Below are positions 1-8,290 of a stretch of 64,000 nt of DNA, in pieces. Within the stretch, counting starts at the first letter, position 1. Each line of letters opens with the position of its first letter. A model generated the notes under the pieces. It was given only the letters and a program-made list of their open reading frames with translations. It was not told where the DNA came from and did not search any database. Made by a program: the position numbers and the translations under genes. Origin of the DNA: an uncultured Akkermansia sp. (lineage in GTDB: Bacteria > Verrucomicrobiota > Verrucomicrobiia > Verrucomicrobiales > Akkermansiaceae); assembly GCA_905200945.1 (NCBI GenBank), contig CAJKMG010000001.1, forward strand, positions 124,001 to 188,000. Direction: 5' to 3'.

Positions 1-1295
1 CGTGTCTGGCAAAAGTCAATATCAATATCCGGAGGGCTGACGCGTTCCGGATTTAGGAAACGTTCAAAGATTAATCCGAATCTCAGAGGATCTATGTTCG
101 TGATTTTCATGGCATAAGCCACCAGGGAACCGGCTGCGGAACCGCGACCGGGACCTACGGGAATGTCATGATCCTTGGCCCAGTTGATGAAATCCGCCGT
201 AATCAGGAAATAGGAAGGGAATTTCAACTGGTTAATAATTCCAAGCTCATAATCCAAACGGTCACGCAGTTCCTTGTCCGCAGCAACACGTTCCTTTCCG
301 TACCGTTCTTCCAGCCCTTTATAGCACACTTTACGCAGGTATTCTTCACGCGACGAACCATCCGGCGTGCCGAATTCAGGGTATTTTTCCGTACTGGTAG
401 AATCCAGCTTGATGATAACATTGCACCGTTCCGCGATTTTCAACGTATTTTCCACGGCCTCCGGATACTCATGGAATACCTCCCGCATTTCCTCAGGAGA
501 TTTCAAATACACTTCCGTGGAATAGCGCATGCGTTTTGGGGAAGCCAGTTTTTCGTTGGTTCCGATGCAAATCAGAACATCGTGCATGTCGTGATCTTCC
601 TTCCTGAGGAAGTGCACGTCATTGGTGGCAACAATGGGGGTATTGGTCTTGCGGGCGATACGCACCAGCTCCGGCAGGCATTTTTTCTGTTCCTCCATGC
701 CATGGTCCTGAAGCTCTACAAAAATATTGTCGTCCCCAAAAATATCCTTTAGCGCCAGAAGGGCTTCCTCCGCTTTTTCAGGCTGGTCATTGAGCAGCCA
801 CTCATTAAGCGGTCCGGCAATGCATGCTGTACAACAGATGAGTCCCTCATGAAATTCCCGCAGGGTTTCCATATCCACGCGGGGTTTATAGTAAAAGCCT
901 TCCAAATGGGAACGGGACACCAGCTTAACCAGATTCTGCCATCCGGTTTCATTTTCCGCCAGTAAAAGGAGATGCGTGTATTTACGGCGTCCGGGAAGCT
1001 GTTTTTTCACACTAATGGGCGTAGGAGAGAGGTAAACCTCGCAACCAAAGATAGGCTTTACCTCCTGCTTCCGCGGTCCTTCCGGATGCTCCTTGTTCCA
1101 GGCGGCCACGGATTTATTGAGGCTGTTTGTCTCCATGACCAGTTCAATGGCTCCGAACAGATTGCCGTGATCCGTAACAGCAACGGCGGGCATCCCCATG
1201 CGGGAACACTCAGCAATGAGGTCCTTGATATGGACTGCGCCGTCCAGCAACGAATATTCCGTGTGATTGTGAAGGTGTACGAAGGAACCGGGCAT
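1..1295 (-). CDS. dnaE: DNA polymerase III alpha subunit, N-terminal part (cut by window edge)
   Basis: Catalytic subunit of the replicative polymerase. Only the first ~431 residues lie in the window. The protein opens with the PHP domain (HLHNH metal-binding motif at residues 7-11, then SLLDG), followed by TDHGNL, and the visible part ends in the polymerase active-site region with GPGRGSAAGS and the catalytic PDIDIDF motif right at the window edge. These are diagnostic of DnaE of the C family. The ATG at 1295 fits the usual DnaE start only a few residues before HLHNH. It lies 32 bp downstream of pyrD on the same strand, so the two may be co-transcribed. No frameshift is seen. The remaining palm, fingers, beta-binding and OB regions lie to the left of the window. 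Confidence 0.96.
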   Translation of the reverse strand, partial: MPGSFVHLHNHTEYSLLDGAVHIKDLIAECSRMGMPAVAVTDHGNLFGAIELVMETNSLNKSVAAWNKEHPEGPRKQEVKPIFGCEVYLSPTPISVKKQLPGRRKYTHLLLLAENETGWQNLVKLVSRSHLEGFYYKPRVDMETLREFHEGLICCTACIAGPLNEWLLNDQPEKAEEALLALKDIFGDDNIFVELQDHGMEEQKKCLPELVRIARKTNTPIVATNDVHFLRKEDHDMHDVLICIGTNEKLASPKRMRYSTEVYLKSPEEMREVFHEYPEAVENTLKIAERCNVIIKLDSTSTEKYPEFGTPDGSSREEYLRKVCYKGLEERYGKERVAADKELRDRLDYELGIINQLKFPSYFLITADFINWAKDHDIPVGPGRGSAAGSLVAYAMKITNIDPLRFGLIFERFLNPERVSPPDIDIDFCQT

Positions 1296-1327
1296 GGATG
1301 GATCCTGTAAGCGGTTAATAAAGGAAA

Positions 1328-2395
1328 TCAGCGGAGAACAGGGCATTCGGCCTTCATGGCTTCCACGCATTCCCGGATAAGATCCGGGCCGCGATAAACG
1401 AAGCCGGTATAAAGCTGGACCAGACTGGCCCCTGCCTTAATCTTGGCGACGGCATCCGCCCCGCTCATAATGCCCCCAACGCCAATGATCGGAATACGCC
1501 CTTTCAACTCGGAAGCAAAAGCTCCAATAACTTCCGTGGACCGTTCCGTCAGAGGGGCGCCGGACAGGCCGCCAGATTCTTCATGCCGGGGATTGGCCTC
1601 TACCCCGGCGCGGGAAAGAGTCGTATTCGTAGCAATAAGACCATCCAGTCCCTCATCCAGAAAAACGCGGCTGAGTTCCGCAATATGCTCATCCGTCACA
1701 TCCGGAGCCACTTTCATAAAAATGGGCACATGGCGACCAGTTTCCGCAGCCAGGTTGGACTGCTCTGATTTCAGGGAAGCCAGCAGACGAGCAGCGGGTT
1801 CCGCCGCTTGAAGGTCACGCAGGCCGGGCGTATTGGGAGAAGAGAAATTGATGGCTATATAATCCGCTACAGGCCATGCCGCACGCAGGCAGGTAAGGTA
1901 ATCCTGAGCAGCATCCTCATTGGGAGTTATTTTGTTTTTCCCGATATTGACCCCCAGAACACCGCGGAAACGAGTGGCGGAGCGAATGTTTTCCACTCCG
2001 GCGGAAATACCTTCATTGTTGAATCCCATCCGGTTGATAAAAGCCTTCTGGGGAATCAGGCGGAACAGGCGGGGGAGGTCATTACCCGGTTGCGGACGGG
2101 GTGTCAGCGTACCCACTTCCACAAAACCGAATCCGATCTGGCCAAAAGCGTTTACCGTATCCGCTTCCTTGTCCATTCCGGCGGCAAGCCCCACCCGGTT
2201 CGGAAATTTCATCCCCAGAATTTCCACTGGATCAGAAGGGACTTCTCCCATTACAAGAGGCAGTACACGCATTTTCTCTGCCAGGCGCAGCCCCCACAAG
2301 GTCACCTTGTGGGCAGTTTCCGGATTCATTTGGAATAACACACTTTTAGCGGCGGAATATAAGGCGGGTGACACGATATGGGAAGTGTACCACAC
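1328..2395 (-). CDS. pyrD: Dihydroorotate dehydrogenase (quinone), class 2
   Basis: Oxidises dihydroorotate to orotate in pyrimidine synthesis, passing electrons to membrane quinones. Class 2 membership is shown by the N-terminal helical extension before the barrel (residues ~8-45, with NPETAH) and by the active-site motif NFSSPNTPGLR around residues 183-193, where Ser186 is the expected catalytic base. GMDKEA and INRMGFNNEG match FMN and substrate-binding segments. Length (355) is normal. The longest frame starts at a GTG at 2395 that sits almost on top of an AGAGGG sequence; a second GTG at 2374 (residue 8) gives an N-terminus closer to the family and is equally possible. Upstream of dnaE on the same strand. 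Confidence 0.95.
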   Translation of the reverse strand: MWYTSHIVSPALYSAAKSVLFQMNPETAHKVTLWGLRLAEKMRVLPLVMGEVPSDPVEILGMKFPNRVGLAAGMDKEADTVNAFGQIGFGFVEVGTLTPRPQPGNDLPRLFRLIPQKAFINRMGFNNEGISAGVENIRSATRFRGVLGVNIGKNKITPNEDAAQDYLTCLRAAWPVADYIAINFSSPNTPGLRDLQAAEPAARLLASLKSEQSNLAAETGRHVPIFMKVAPDVTDEHIAELSRVFLDEGLDGLIATNTTLSRAGVEANPRHEESGGLSGAPLTERSTEVIGAFASELKGRIPIIGVGGIMSGADAVAKIKAGASLVQLYTGFVYRGPDLIRECVEAMKAECPVLR

Positions 2396-2461
2396 CCTCT
2401 TTTAGGGTCAAGAATGGGAAGCGTCTTGCCGGGATGATTTTATCCGGTACAATTCCTTGCC

Positions 2462-3106
2462 ATGAACAGGAAGGAATGCCTCTCATCCTGCCGTTTGTAC
2501 GGTATTGTAGATATGGGATATACTGCTGAAGATCAATTACTCCCTGTAACAGAAAAATTATTGGCCGGCGGCTTGCGCATTCTCCAGCTAAGGGCGAAAA
2601 ACCATAACCCGGAACACATTGAGAATATGGGGCGCCAGCTTGTCCCCCTGTGCCGCAGATGCGGCTGTCTTTTCATCATCAACGATTATCCTGAGATTGC
2701 CCTGAATATCGGCGCAGACGGCGTCCATCTGGGGCAGGATGACGGAGACCTGGCATCCGTACGGGCTATGCTGGATAAGGACGCCGTCATAGGACGGTCC
2801 ACGCACAGTCCTGGACAGGCCCTGGGAGCATGTAGAGAGCAGGCGGACTATATTGGGTTTGGGCCCTTGTTCCCCACAGGTACCAAACCGGGAAGACAGG
2901 CCATCGGGCTGGAAGACATCGCAGGCGTACAGCAACAGCTACCGGAAAATTTCCCCGTCTTCTGTATCGGAGGAATTAATGGGGACACACTGCCCTCCGT
3001 ACTGGAGGCGGGGGCAAACAGGGTAGTCATCGTTTCCTGGCTGCTTACACACTCCGACATCACGGGAACAGTAAGAGCACTCAGAAAAGAACTGGGGGAA
3101 GCATAA
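2462..3106 (+). CDS. thiE: Thiamine-phosphate synthase
   Basis: Couples the thiazole phosphate and the hydroxymethylpyrimidine pyrophosphate to give thiamine monophosphate. The 214-residue TIM-barrel protein shows the family pattern QLRAK (42-46), IINDYPEIA (72-80), ADGVHLGQDD (85-94), GRSTHS (111-116), FGPLFPTGTK (133-142) and a phosphate-binding GGING near the C-terminus. It is a single plus-strand gene between two minus-strand units, with 66 bp upstream in which I see no TPP riboswitch, and it converges on the TetR gene with only 25 bp between the stops. No other thiamine gene is in the window. Confidence 0.95.
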   Translation: MNRKECLSSCRLYGIVDMGYTAEDQLLPVTEKLLAGGLRILQLRAKNHNPEHIENMGRQLVPLCRRCGCLFIINDYPEIALNIGADGVHLGQDDGDLASVRAMLDKDAVIGRSTHSPGQALGACREQADYIGFGPLFPTGTKPGRQAIGLEDIAGVQQQLPENFPVFCIGGINGDTLPSVLEAGANRVVIVSWLLTHSDITGTVRALRKELGEA

Positions 3107-3131
3107 AGAAAAACACGCGTCCCCATCCATA

Positions 3132-3803
3132 TTATCCCTTCCTTTCCTCCTCCGGAGACAGAGCCGGCCGGGAAATTAACAGAACCGCCGTATCTACAAT
3201 CATCTGCAAAATGTGGTCCTGATCTTTCATCCACGGTTCTTTTTCCTGGAGATCCATGCATGCGACATATTTCCCCAATGTGGCATGGAAGATGGAACTC
3301 ATGATATGCGCATGCCAGGACAAGGAAAGCTCATCATCCCACGGACAGAATCTACGTATTCTTGCTATCATCTCCTGGATCGATGGAGCATAAAATTCAT
3401 CATAGATTTTTCTTCCCAGATATTCCGGCTCCTGCGGCAGACGCCACAATAAACGGACATGATCCGGCCCTCCCAGGCTCTTATCCAGAAATAGCCGGAA
3501 AGCTGGTTCTATAAATGCGCGGGCATACGCCCTCAGGGACGGATGAAGATCCGCCTCTTTCAGCATCTTCATGCGCGCTTTCATCAGAGGTTCCGCATAC
3601 TGCCTGTAAACAGCCAGATACAGTCCCTCCTTGTTCTCAAAATAGTAAACGATAGAAGCCAGATTTACTCCTGCTTCAGAAGCGACGGCCCTCATGGTTA
3701 CACCATTAAATCCCCTGAGGGCAAAAAGCTTCTGAGCAGCACGGAGGATTTTGCCGCTGGTTTCCGCAGAACGGTCAGACTGGGATTTGCGGGGAGAAGC
3801 CAT
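3132..3803 (-). CDS. TetR/AcrR-family transcriptional regulator
   Basis: A one-component DNA-binding regulator of 223 residues. The N-terminus has the TetR helix-turn-helix (ILRAAQKLFALRGFNGVT, then MRAVASEAGVNLASIVYYFENKEGLY). The remainder is an all-helical ligand and dimer domain; its long form with an Arg-rich mid region resembles the CecR/YbiH-type C-terminal domain, but this is only a resemblance. The longest frame starts at a GTG; the ATG at 3803 directly after it is preferred. It is the last gene of a minus-strand series, 27 bp after the SHD1-thioredoxin gene, so it may control that series. The effector is unknown. Confidence 0.85.
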   Translation of the reverse strand: MASPRKSQSDRSAETSGKILRAAQKLFALRGFNGVTMRAVASEAGVNLASIVYYFENKEGLYLAVYRQYAEPLMKARMKMLKEADLHPSLRAYARAFIEPAFRLFLDKSLGGPDHVRLLWRLPQEPEYLGRKIYDEFYAPSIQEMIARIRRFCPWDDELSLSWHAHIMSSIFHATLGKYVACMDLQEKEPWMKDQDHILQMIVDTAVLLISRPALSPEEERKG

Positions 3804-3830
3804 CACCTCAAAAATCAGACAATGCGCCGC

Positions 3831-4571
3831 CTAGCGGGAAGAACGGCTTGAACCAATGGCTTTCACCAACTGTTCCATGTTTTGGGAAGACTGAATAGGC
3901 TTGCCGTCCTTATCCACCAGAATCATGGTGGGTATGCCGCGCGGAGCTACCTTCTTGGCCAGCTCCGTCAAATCCTCTCTCAACAGGATAGGCCATGGCA
4001 TGTTATTGGCAACGGCCCATTTTTGGGCGGCATCCAGGTTCTGGTCCATATTGCACATGATTACCTCCACATCAGGATTATCCTTTACCACCCTGTTATA
4101 GGCCTCCACGCTGTGGGGCGCATTCCGGCAGCAAGGGCCGCACCAGCTTGCACTGAAATACAAGATGAAATGCTTGGGATTCAATTTCCCGTCCCTCTTT
4201 TTAAGTTTGCCGTTTTCAAGCATGTAAGTCTTTCCCTTCATTTCCTCCGCCACAGGGCCGGACGGCATGGACGACCATTCTGCAATAGGCTTGCCGATCA
4301 CTTCCTTATGTTCCTCCAGCCACGCGCGATCTTCGTCGGAAAGCTTTTCCAGCGGCATCGTAATGGGCTTTTTGGCTGTTGTCACCAATTTGACTGTTTT
4401 CATATTCAGGGCAACTGGACGGGCCTCCACCGTACTGCCTGTGTTTTTATTAGTCCAAGTGCGGAGGGAAGGATCATCCGCCGCTCCGGAAGAATCCGCC
4501 AAACAGAAAGAGGTTCCCATCACGAACGCGGATGCCAGCAGGATACGCCAAGATGAAAATTTCATACACAT
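3831..4571 (-). CDS. Exported SHD1-thioredoxin-like fold protein
   Basis: A 246-residue secreted or periplasmic protein. Residues 1-25 form a signal peptide (MCMKFSSWRILLASAFVMG, then SFCLA). Residues ~35-85 resemble the SHD1 (SLA1 homology 1) module common in Verrucomicrobia and Planctomycetes, with RTWTNKNTGSTVEA and LEKLSDEDRAWL. Residues ~95-240 are a tryparedoxin/TlpA-like domain with the redox motif WCGPCC (143-148) and a cis-proline loop RGIPTM (211-216). Activity is probably thiol-disulphide exchange in the periplasm, perhaps serving the cytochrome gene that lies 19 bp upstream on the same strand; that link is inference. The extra Cys just after CGPC is worth noting. Confidence 0.85.
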   Translation of the reverse strand: MCMKFSSWRILLASAFVMGTSFCLADSSGAADDPSLRTWTNKNTGSTVEARPVALNMKTVKLVTTAKKPITMPLEKLSDEDRAWLEEHKEVIGKPIAEWSSMPSGPVAEEMKGKTYMLENGKLKKRDGKLNPKHFILYFSASWCGPCCRNAPHSVEAYNRVVKDNPDVEVIMCNMDQNLDAAQKWAVANNMPWPILLREDLTELAKKVAPRGIPTMILVDKDGKPIQSSQNMEQLVKAIGSSRSSR

Positions 4572-4590
4572 GAGGTTAATATACTATTTA

Positions 4591-6840
4591 TTATCTTCCA
4601 TGTCGAGAAGCTGATTCCAGAATTTGCCTGGCCCGGGCATGTCCCGGGTCGCGGCGCAGGGCTTCCGCGGCCGCGGCCGCGGCTTCACGATACCGCCCAT
4701 TGCGGTAAAGCATCACCGCAAGAGTGAAAGGAATATCCGCATTTCCCTTTTCCAGGGAAGAACAGTTTTCCAAATCTTGCAAAGCCTGCTCCAACCGGCC
4801 CACTTTTTCATTCAACAGAGCGCGGTTAAATAAAGCACGAATAAAGGAAGGCTCTATTTTTAAAGCTTCATTAAAGGATTCCAAAGCTCCCGGCTCATCA
4901 TTATTTTCAATCTGTCCCAGCCCCAGAAGATACCACAGGTTGGCATCTTTGGGAGCCAGACGTACAGCCTTTTGCATCTGGTCTACCGCCTCCCGGCTGC
5001 GACCCTGAGAAGCCAGGAAAACGGCATAATCACGGTGCACCACGGACGAAGTGGCATCCCATTTCAAAGCTTTGGAAAACCACAATTCCGCAGTTTTCGC
5101 ATCCTTGCGGCTAATGGCTATCTGGGCCAGCTTCATGGCGCCGGAAGGCTGGTCCGCCTGGTGCAAAGCGGCTGCAGTAAGCTCCCTCATTCCCGGACTG
5201 TCCGGAGGAAGGGAATCCCGCAGAGCCCACTCCGCCTGCAAGCGCACGACCCTGAACGGATCATTAAGAAGTTTGCCCACAGCAGGATTACCTACACGCC
5301 CCATCACTTTGGCGGCGGCGGCTCGCGTCAGAGGATCCGGGTCCTTAACCGCCGCCGCGGCCACTTCCTGGACGGCGGGTTCATGAGCCCACGCATCCAT
5401 CAAATCCAATAACGTAGCGCGCCATGAGCCCACTTCCTCCCTCTTAAAACATTCCATAAGCAGAGGCAGGACATCTTCCTTCCCTTCGTAGGCATGCTGA
5501 ACGGCCCGGGTCCGTTCCCTGTACTGCGCCATCTTGGGTTTAGCCCCGTAATATTTCTTTACCGCCTCAGCAGCCCATTCATTGCTCTTTTCCCTGTGGC
5601 ACATGGTACAGGCATTCGGAATACCCAACTCCACGCTCAGCAAAGGATCAGGAGAATTGAAAGAATGATCCCTGCGGGGATCGCGAGCCATATACAGGCT
5701 TTCCGGCATATGGCACTCCACACACCGGGCGCCCATGCTGGACTGAGGACATGGAGTATGCGTAGCCATGTCAATAACGGGAGCTTTTACGCCGTTGACA
5801 GCCTCTCCAGTACCGTGGCACCTCAAACAGAGCGTATTATCTTCTTGGGGAAGCTTCAGCGTTCCCGTATGCGGATCATGACAGTCCAAACAGGTCACCC
5901 CCGCGTTGCCCATACGGCTTAACCGCAGGCCGGTCTCGCAATAATCCTCATCCCTTTGCATGCCGTTGGGCCAGAAAACGCCGGGCTGCACGGGAAGCAC
6001 CAGCTGGAAATGATTGTCAAAACGGTCGCCTACGGCAAAATCATGATCGAATTCATCCCTTCTGGCATGGCAGGAAGCGCAGTTATCATGAATCTGCTGT
6101 GGCGTCAGCTTGTTCCTGGTGGAAATCATGCAACCCGTCCCCGCCTCCGGCTTGTCCAGCAGGGGGCCGTGGCACTGAATGCAAGTCACCCCGGGCTCCG
6201 TCCAAGTAGAAGCATACCGGTCTTTAACAGGATCATAGTTCTTATGGAACAGGGACATATGGCACCACGCACACTGCGTGTTCCAATTCATACCGCGTCC
6301 TGTCCAGTGCCCCCAGTCTCCCGGCTGGCGGGCATCCTTGCCGAAAATATCGAACCATTCTTTGCGGTTCACGTCCCATGCGGCGCTCAAGGTATGAAAA
6401 CCGCCGTCCCTGGCGGGAACCAGATACTGCACCAGAGGAATTCTCCCTGTGGCCCATTCCGCACGCCAAGAGGTTGAGGATTGACCGTCATGGACCATGC
6501 GTCCGTGACCATTCGTAGAGAATTGGAGAATGCTGCCATGAGCGTCCAGTTTCATGTTATGGAATGCTTCAGACTCCCACTGATCTCCCAGTTTGCGGAA
6601 TGCCCAGGCATGGTCTGAACCGGCCCACTGACGGAATTCCTTTTCATGACAGGCTCCGCACTGCATGGATATGGGCACTTCATTCTGATCCCAGTGCTCA
6701 CTGCCACCTGAAAAAACAACCGGCTGCTCCGCCGCTACAGAGCGTCTGTCCATCCAGGCCTTCATCATCGTGCCCAGTCCGGTCAAAGCCCCAAGAACAA
6801 CGAGGAGAACCACCCACTTTTTCATGGAAGGACGGTTCAT
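4591..6840 (-). CDS. Membrane-anchored octahaem c-type cytochrome with HEAT and TPR repeats
   Basis: An exported redox protein of about 749 residues. A basic N-terminus and one hydrophobic segment (WVVLLVVLGALTGLGTMM) act as a signal anchor. The next ~355 residues carry eight CxxCH haem sites in order: CGACH, CAWCH, CIQCH, CASCH, CLDCH, CLRCH, CVECH and CTMCH (residues ~61-415). They are followed by HEAT-like repeats (~460-560) and at least four TPR motifs (~580-740). The frame is open to 6957, but the ATG at 6840, right before the signal segment, is the more natural start; 6870 is the alternative. I cannot name a substrate; it is not a classic NrfA. It must depend on a cytochrome c maturation system encoded elsewhere. 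Downstream neighbour: the exported thioredoxin-like protein. Confidence 0.85.
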   Translation of the reverse strand: MNRPSMKKWVVLLVVLGALTGLGTMMKAWMDRRSVAAEQPVVFSGGSEHWDQNEVPISMQCGACHEKEFRQWAGSDHAWAFRKLGDQWESEAFHNMKLDAHGSILQFSTNGHGRMVHDGQSSTSWRAEWATGRIPLVQYLVPARDGGFHTLSAAWDVNRKEWFDIFGKDARQPGDWGHWTGRGMNWNTQCAWCHMSLFHKNYDPVKDRYASTWTEPGVTCIQCHGPLLDKPEAGTGCMISTRNKLTPQQIHDNCASCHARRDEFDHDFAVGDRFDNHFQLVLPVQPGVFWPNGMQRDEDYCETGLRLSRMGNAGVTCLDCHDPHTGTLKLPQEDNTLCLRCHGTGEAVNGVKAPVIDMATHTPCPQSSMGARCVECHMPESLYMARDPRRDHSFNSPDPLLSVELGIPNACTMCHREKSNEWAAEAVKKYYGAKPKMAQYRERTRAVQHAYEGKEDVLPLLMECFKREEVGSWRATLLDLMDAWAHEPAVQEVAAAAVKDPDPLTRAAAAKVMGRVGNPAVGKLLNDPFRVVRLQAEWALRDSLPPDSPGMRELTAAALHQADQPSGAMKLAQIAISRKDAKTAELWFSKALKWDATSSVVHRDYAVFLASQGRSREAVDQMQKAVRLAPKDANLWYLLGLGQIENNDEPGALESFNEALKIEPSFIRALFNRALLNEKVGRLEQALQDLENCSSLEKGNADIPFTLAVMLYRNGRYREAAAAAAEALRRDPGHARARQILESASRHGR

Positions 6841-6964
6841 AGGGACATCGGAAGATTCAGGGGCGGGCATGACGGAAACATTCTGCCATATCATACGCGC
6901 TCCACCAAGGAACTTTTGCATCAGACAGGGCAGTCCCTGACATGCCCAATCCGTCAATGGCAGA

Positions 6965-8290
6965 TTATTCCTCCTCTTCCAGGGCTTCCTCCCGCATCAG
7001 GGGAGTAATCCGGGTCACGGTACAGCGCTCCACACCACCATTCTTCGCCCGGGTTACCTTGAATTCCAGCCCTCTATAGCCGACAGTATCCCCTTCCTCC
7101 GCTGGCGCTTCCAGCAAATTAAGAATCAGGCCCCCTACGGTATCTATTTCCCCATTCTCCAAATCCATGTCCATGGCTTCCCCCAATTCCTCAATGCGCG
7201 CCAGACCGGATACGTCACAGGAGAAGCCTACCGCATCCCCAGGCAACTCCGTCAGCACTTTAATGCGGCCGCGATCCCAGCCCATTACTTCGGAAAATAC
7301 ATCCGTCAGAGTCAGAAGCCCGGAAGTCCCCCCGTGCTCATCCAGAATAATGGCAAGGCGCACATTGTCCTTCCTCATAATTTCCACAACATTGTCAAAC
7401 TTCACCGTTTTGGGAACCTTGGGTATGGCATGAATGTACTCAGGAGTCAGAGTCTTCCCGCGGAACATGATACGGAACAGGTCGCGGGCATGCACCATAC
7501 CCACCACATGGTCCAGGTCACCGCGGTAGACAGGGTAACGCGTACGGCGAGTGCGACGCACGATTTCCCGTATCTGTTCATGCTCCGCCCCTTCAGGAAT
7601 GGCGTCTATCCTGACGCGCGGAGTCATGACCTGGTGCACATACAGATCATCCAGGTCAAACAATCCATCCATAATTCGGCCAGATTCCTGCGGCAATGCC
7701 CCGTTCTCATGGCTTTCTTCAATAATGTACTGGAGTTCCTCCCCAGAATGGTAGTGAGACTTGGATTCATTCCGGTTCACGCCCAGCAACCCAAGACAGA
7801 AATTGCCCAGGGCATTCATGCCCACTACCAGGGGATACAGGCAGAGCTGGATCACGTACATGGGCATCGCAATGATGAGGCAAAGCTTTGCGGCGTACTG
7901 TAGAGAAAGCGCCTTGGGTACCATTTCCCCAAGCACAATATGCAGGTACGTCAGCACCGCCACGGACAGAATGCTGGCTGCGCCATGGGCCACCAGCCAG
8001 GAAGCCCAGCCATACTGTACCAGCCATTCATGAAGCCATCCGGCGACAGCATGCTCCCCATACATACCCAGCCCCAGACTGGCGAATGTAACGCCAAGCT
8101 GTGCCGTAGCAATGTAACGATCCTGCAACCGGGGCGTTTTCAATATCAGGGAAACACGGCGCGCTACCATGTTGCCGGACACCCCCATTTGCTCCAATGC
8201 CGCACGGGGCGCCCCAAGCAAGGCAAATTCTGCAGCCACAAACAGACCGTTCAACACAATCAGCAACAGAATAATGAAAATAGTCATCAT
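6965..8290 (-). CDS. CNNM/CorC-type membrane protein with CBS domains (second of a pair)
   Basis: A 441-residue inner-membrane protein of the hemolysin C/CorC/CNNM family. The N-terminal ~190 residues contain the DUF21 transmembrane domain (FIILLLIVLNGLFVAAEFAL, then hydrophobic helices to ~165). A CBS pair follows (VMTPRVRIDAIP, then VVEIMRKDNVRLAIILDEHGG) and a small C-terminal transporter-associated domain (GDTVGYRGLEFKVT). Family members are linked to Mg2+/Co2+ efflux or tolerance; the cytotoxicity in the old name is not implied. The start overlaps the stop of the paralogous upstream gene by 4 bp (ATGA), so the two are translationally coupled and may form a heterodimer. Confidence 0.9.
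   Translation of the reverse strand: MMTIFIILLLIVLNGLFVAAEFALLGAPRAALEQMGVSGNMVARRVSLILKTPRLQDRYIATAQLGVTFASLGLGMYGEHAVAGWLHEWLVQYGWASWLVAHGAASILSVAVLTYLHIVLGEMVPKALSLQYAAKLCLIIAMPMYVIQLCLYPLVVGMNALGNFCLGLLGVNRNESKSHYHSGEELQYIIEESHENGALPQESGRIMDGLFDLDDLYVHQVMTPRVRIDAIPEGAEHEQIREIVRRTRRTRYPVYRGDLDHVVGMVHARDLFRIMFRGKTLTPEYIHAIPKVPKTVKFDNVVEIMRKDNVRLAIILDEHGGTSGLLTLTDVFSEVMGWDRGRIKVLTELPGDAVGFSCDVSGLARIEELGEAMDMDLENGEIDTVGGLILNLLEAPAEEGDTVGYRGLEFKVTRAKNGGVERCTVTRITPLMREEALEEEE

Noticed and set aside
2396..2461. Possible TPP riboswitch before thiE
   Set aside because: Only 66 bp, and none of the conserved TPP aptamer sequence (such as CUGAGA) is visible.
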